Shown piece after piece: positions 5,650-6,945 of a stretch of 6,945 bases of DNA. Position 1 is the first letter of the stretch. Each line of letters opens with the position of its first letter. Under the pieces are notes generated by a model that was given only the letters and a program-made list of their open reading frames with translations, was not told the DNA's origin and made no database searches. The DNA is from Candidatus Krumholzibacteriia bacterium. Its GTDB lineage: Bacteria > Krumholzibacteriota > Krumholzibacteriia > LZORAL124-64-63. The stretch spans positions 1 through 6,945 of the forward strand of contig JACZKN010000486.1 of the NCBI GenBank assembly GCA_014859985.1, in the 5' to 3' direction. The position numbers and the translations under genes were made by a program.

Positions 5650-6789
5650 CTACTCGCTCAGTTCGTGGCGGCCGATCACCATGCGCTGGATCTCGCTGGT
5701 GCCCTCGCCGATGGTGCACAGCTTGGCGTCGCGGTAGAAACGCTCGACCGGGTACTCGCGGGTGTAGCCGTAGCCCCCCAGGATCTGGATGGCCCGGTCC
5801 GTGACGAACATGGCCGTCTCGCTGGCGTGCAGCTTGGCCATGGCCGCCATCTGGGCGTAGGGCTGGTCCGTGTCCTTGAGGCGGCAGGCCTCGTAGGTGA
5901 GCAGCCGGGCGGCCTGGATCTGGGTGGCCATGTCCGCCAGCATGAACTCGACGGCCTGGAAGCTGGCGATGGGCCGACCGAACTGGTGCCGCTCCTTGGC
6001 GTACGCCTTGGCGGTGCGGTAGGCGCCCTCGGCCAGGCCCAGGGCCAGCGCCGCGATGGAGATGCGGCCGCCGTCGAGGGTCATCATGAAGTACTTGAAG
6101 CCCTCGCCCTCCTTGCCCAGCAGCAGATCGGCCGGCACGCGCACGTCCTGGAGCGTCAGCGGCGCCGTGTCCGACCCCCTCATGCCCAGCTTGTCCTCCT
6201 TCTTCTCGACGGTGAAGCCGGGCGTGTCCGTCGGCACGATGAAGGCGCTGATGCCGCGGCTGCCCTGGGCCGCCGGGTCGGTCTTGGCGGTGATGATCAG
6301 GGCCGCGGCGTAGTGGCTGTTGGTGATCCACATCTTCGTGCCGTTGAGGACCCAGTGCTGGCCGTCCCGGACCGCGGTGGTGCGCGTGCCGCCGGCGTCG
6401 CTGCCCGCGTTCGCCTCGGTGAGGCCGAAGCTGAGCAGGGATTTGCCCGCCGCCGCCGGGGGCAGGAACCGCCGCTTCTGCGCCTCGGTGCCCAGGGTGG
6501 CGATGGGCCAGCAGCCCAGGCTGTTGTGGGCGGCCACGGTCAGGCCGTGGCTGCCGCAGACGCGGCTGACCTCCTCGACCACCAGGGCGTAGCTGGTCAT
6601 GTCCGCGCCCACGCCGCCGTAGGCCTCCGGGACGGCCAGGCCCAGGAAACCCAGTTCGCCCATCTCCCGGACCGTGGCCTCGGGGAACGCGCCGGTGCGG
6701 TCGATCTCGGCAGCGACGGGGGCCACCTTGGCCCGGGCGAAGTCCCGGGCCATCTGGCGGATCATGATCTGGTTCTCGTTCAGGTGCAT
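5650..6789 (-). CDS. Acyl-CoA dehydrogenase, first gene of the operon
   Basis: A 379-residue FAD-dependent short-chain-type acyl-CoA dehydrogenase. The first signature is at 122-134 (GLTEANAGSDAGG), MWITNS at 153-158 (Ser where the paralogues have Gly), ERHQFG with Arg267, and the second signature (QILGGYGY...) at 335-354. The catalytic base Glu362 lies in IGEGTSEIQ, with Gly in place of the Tyr before Glu seen in the other two; this variant occurs in many bacterial members and does not imply loss of activity. ATG at 6789 has GGAG (6795-6798) 5 nt upstream. The segment CCGGAGACGCC before the start, and MH..NENQ/DENQ after it, are nearly the same as in the gene at 102-1244, suggesting that these two are the closer pair at the 5' end. 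Being in one operon with thiolase and hbd implies a linked short-chain acyl-CoA substrate, possibly branched; the exact one is unknown. Confidence 0.94.
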   Translation of the reverse strand: MHLNENQIMIRQMARDFARAKVAPVAAEIDRTGAFPEATVREMGELGFLGLAVPEAYGGVGADMTSYALVVEEVSRVCGSHGLTVAAHNSLGCWPIATLGTEAQKRRFLPPAAAGKSLLSFGLTEANAGSDAGGTRTTAVRDGQHWVLNGTKMWITNSHYAAALIITAKTDPAAQGSRGISAFIVPTDTPGFTVEKKEDKLGMRGSDTAPLTLQDVRVPADLLLGKEGEGFKYFMMTLDGGRISIAALALGLAEGAYRTAKAYAKERHQFGRPIASFQAVEFMLADMATQIQAARLLTYEACRLKDTDQPYAQMAAMAKLHASETAMFVTDRAIQILGGYGYTREYPVERFYRDAKLCTIGEGTSEIQRMVIGRHELSE

Positions 6790-6810
6790 GGCGTCTCCGG
6801 AAGGCTGTAG

Positions 6811-6845
6811 AAAAGGGCCCCGGAACCGGGTGCCCGGCCCGGGGC
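6811..6845 (-). terminator. Terminator-like hairpin in the operon leader (possible attenuator)
   Basis: On the minus strand GCCCCGG (6845-6839) pairs with CCGGGGC (6823-6817), enclosing an inner CCGG/CCGG pair around GCAC (6837-6826), and is followed by CC and then TTTTCT. This is an intrinsic-terminator shape ending just 22 nt before the start codon of the first operon gene. The DNA upstream to the window edge shows no credible gene end, so this could be a transcription attenuator in the leader; or it ends a minus-strand transcript from beyond the edge. Confidence 0.55.
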
Positions 6846-6871
6846 ATCACGGTAGCACGGATGCGCAGCCA

Positions 6872-6900
6872 TTTACAGGGAAAAGGACCCGAACCGTCAG
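6872..6900 (-). promoter_or_regulatory. Weak candidate promoter for the acyl-CoA operon
   Basis: CTGACG (6900-6895) and TGTAAA (6877-6872) on the minus strand have a 17-nt spacer and match the sigma70 hexamers at 4 of 6 positions each. The implied leader of about 75 nt would include the hairpin at 6811-6845. A second CTGAC lies 12 bp upstream. The match is modest; the true promoter could be elsewhere or beyond the window. Confidence 0.28.
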
Positions 6901-6945
6901 GCAGGGTGTCAGATACAGGAGAGTAACGGTCCCGCGGGCGGGCGG

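Noticed and set aside
5650..5710. Loss of catalytic function in the first operon dehydrogenase because Tyr before the catalytic Glu is Gly
   Set aside because: The catalytic Glu362 itself is present, and an IGEGTSE form of this motif is common among bacterial acyl-CoA dehydrogenases.
3348..5804. Plus-strand open frame of about 818 codons, and others at 2195-3688 and 5263-6810
   Set aside because: All are antisense shadows of the thiolase, hbd and dehydrogenase genes, with low-complexity composition and no family motifs.
6846..6945. Possible 3' end of an upstream minus-strand gene
   Set aside because: One frame is open to a TGA near 6847, but its third positions are not GC-enriched and the peptide has no recognisable feature, so I treat the stretch as intergenic.
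1..6945. Mobile element, CRISPR, defence system or prophage content
   Set aside because: No transposase, terminal inverted repeats, regular spaced repeats, integrase or known defence domains were found; the coding content is all metabolic apart from the lamin-tail protein.

Overview
This is a high-GC bacterial window holding six protein genes, all on the minus strand and read right to left. Every one of the six ends in TAG. The content is short-chain acyl-CoA metabolism plus one small secreted protein. I see no rRNA, tRNA, CRISPR array, insertion sequence, prophage or toxin-antitoxin module. The organism is probably a Gram-negative environmental bacterium. A secreted lamin-tail-domain protein and very GC-rich coding DNA would fit one of the high-GC FCB-type candidate phyla, but that placement is a guess and not a sequence-based assignment.

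Layout in the direction of transcription. (1) A likely four-gene operon runs from about 6900 down to 2343: an acyl-CoA dehydrogenase (5650-6789), an acetyl-CoA acetyltransferase (4428-5618), a 3-hydroxybutyryl-CoA dehydrogenase (3561-4406) and a second acyl-CoA dehydrogenase (2402-3544). Gaps are 31, 21 and 16 nt, each internal gene has a CGAAAGG-type ribosome binding site, and the operon ends at a GC-rich terminator-like hairpin (2349-2377). (2) An AT-richer intergenic region of 335 nt carries a good sigma70-like promoter. It drives a gene for a 209-residue secreted lamin-tail-domain protein (1437-2066), which ends at its own intrinsic terminator (1381-1413). (3) A third acyl-CoA dehydrogenase (102-1244) follows, with its own candidate promoter. 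(4) The first ~100 nt hold a terminator-like hairpin and possibly the 3' end of a convergent plus-strand gene.

The thiolase, hydroxyacyl-CoA dehydrogenase and acyl-CoA dehydrogenases cover three of the four steps linking acetyl-CoA and butyryl-CoA, in either direction. The enoyl-CoA hydratase (crotonase) and the electron-transferring flavoproteins EtfA and EtfB are not in the window and must be encoded elsewhere. Three full-length SCAD/BCD-type dehydrogenases within 7 kb suggest that related short or branched acyl-CoA substrates are divided among paralogues.

This looks like a metabolic region rather than a new defence or mobile system. The points most worth a second look are the terminator-like hairpin inside the ACAD operon leader, the uniform TAG stops, the repeat and A-tract region upstream of the lamin-tail gene, and the stand-alone lamin-tail protein with a distinctive C-terminal tail.
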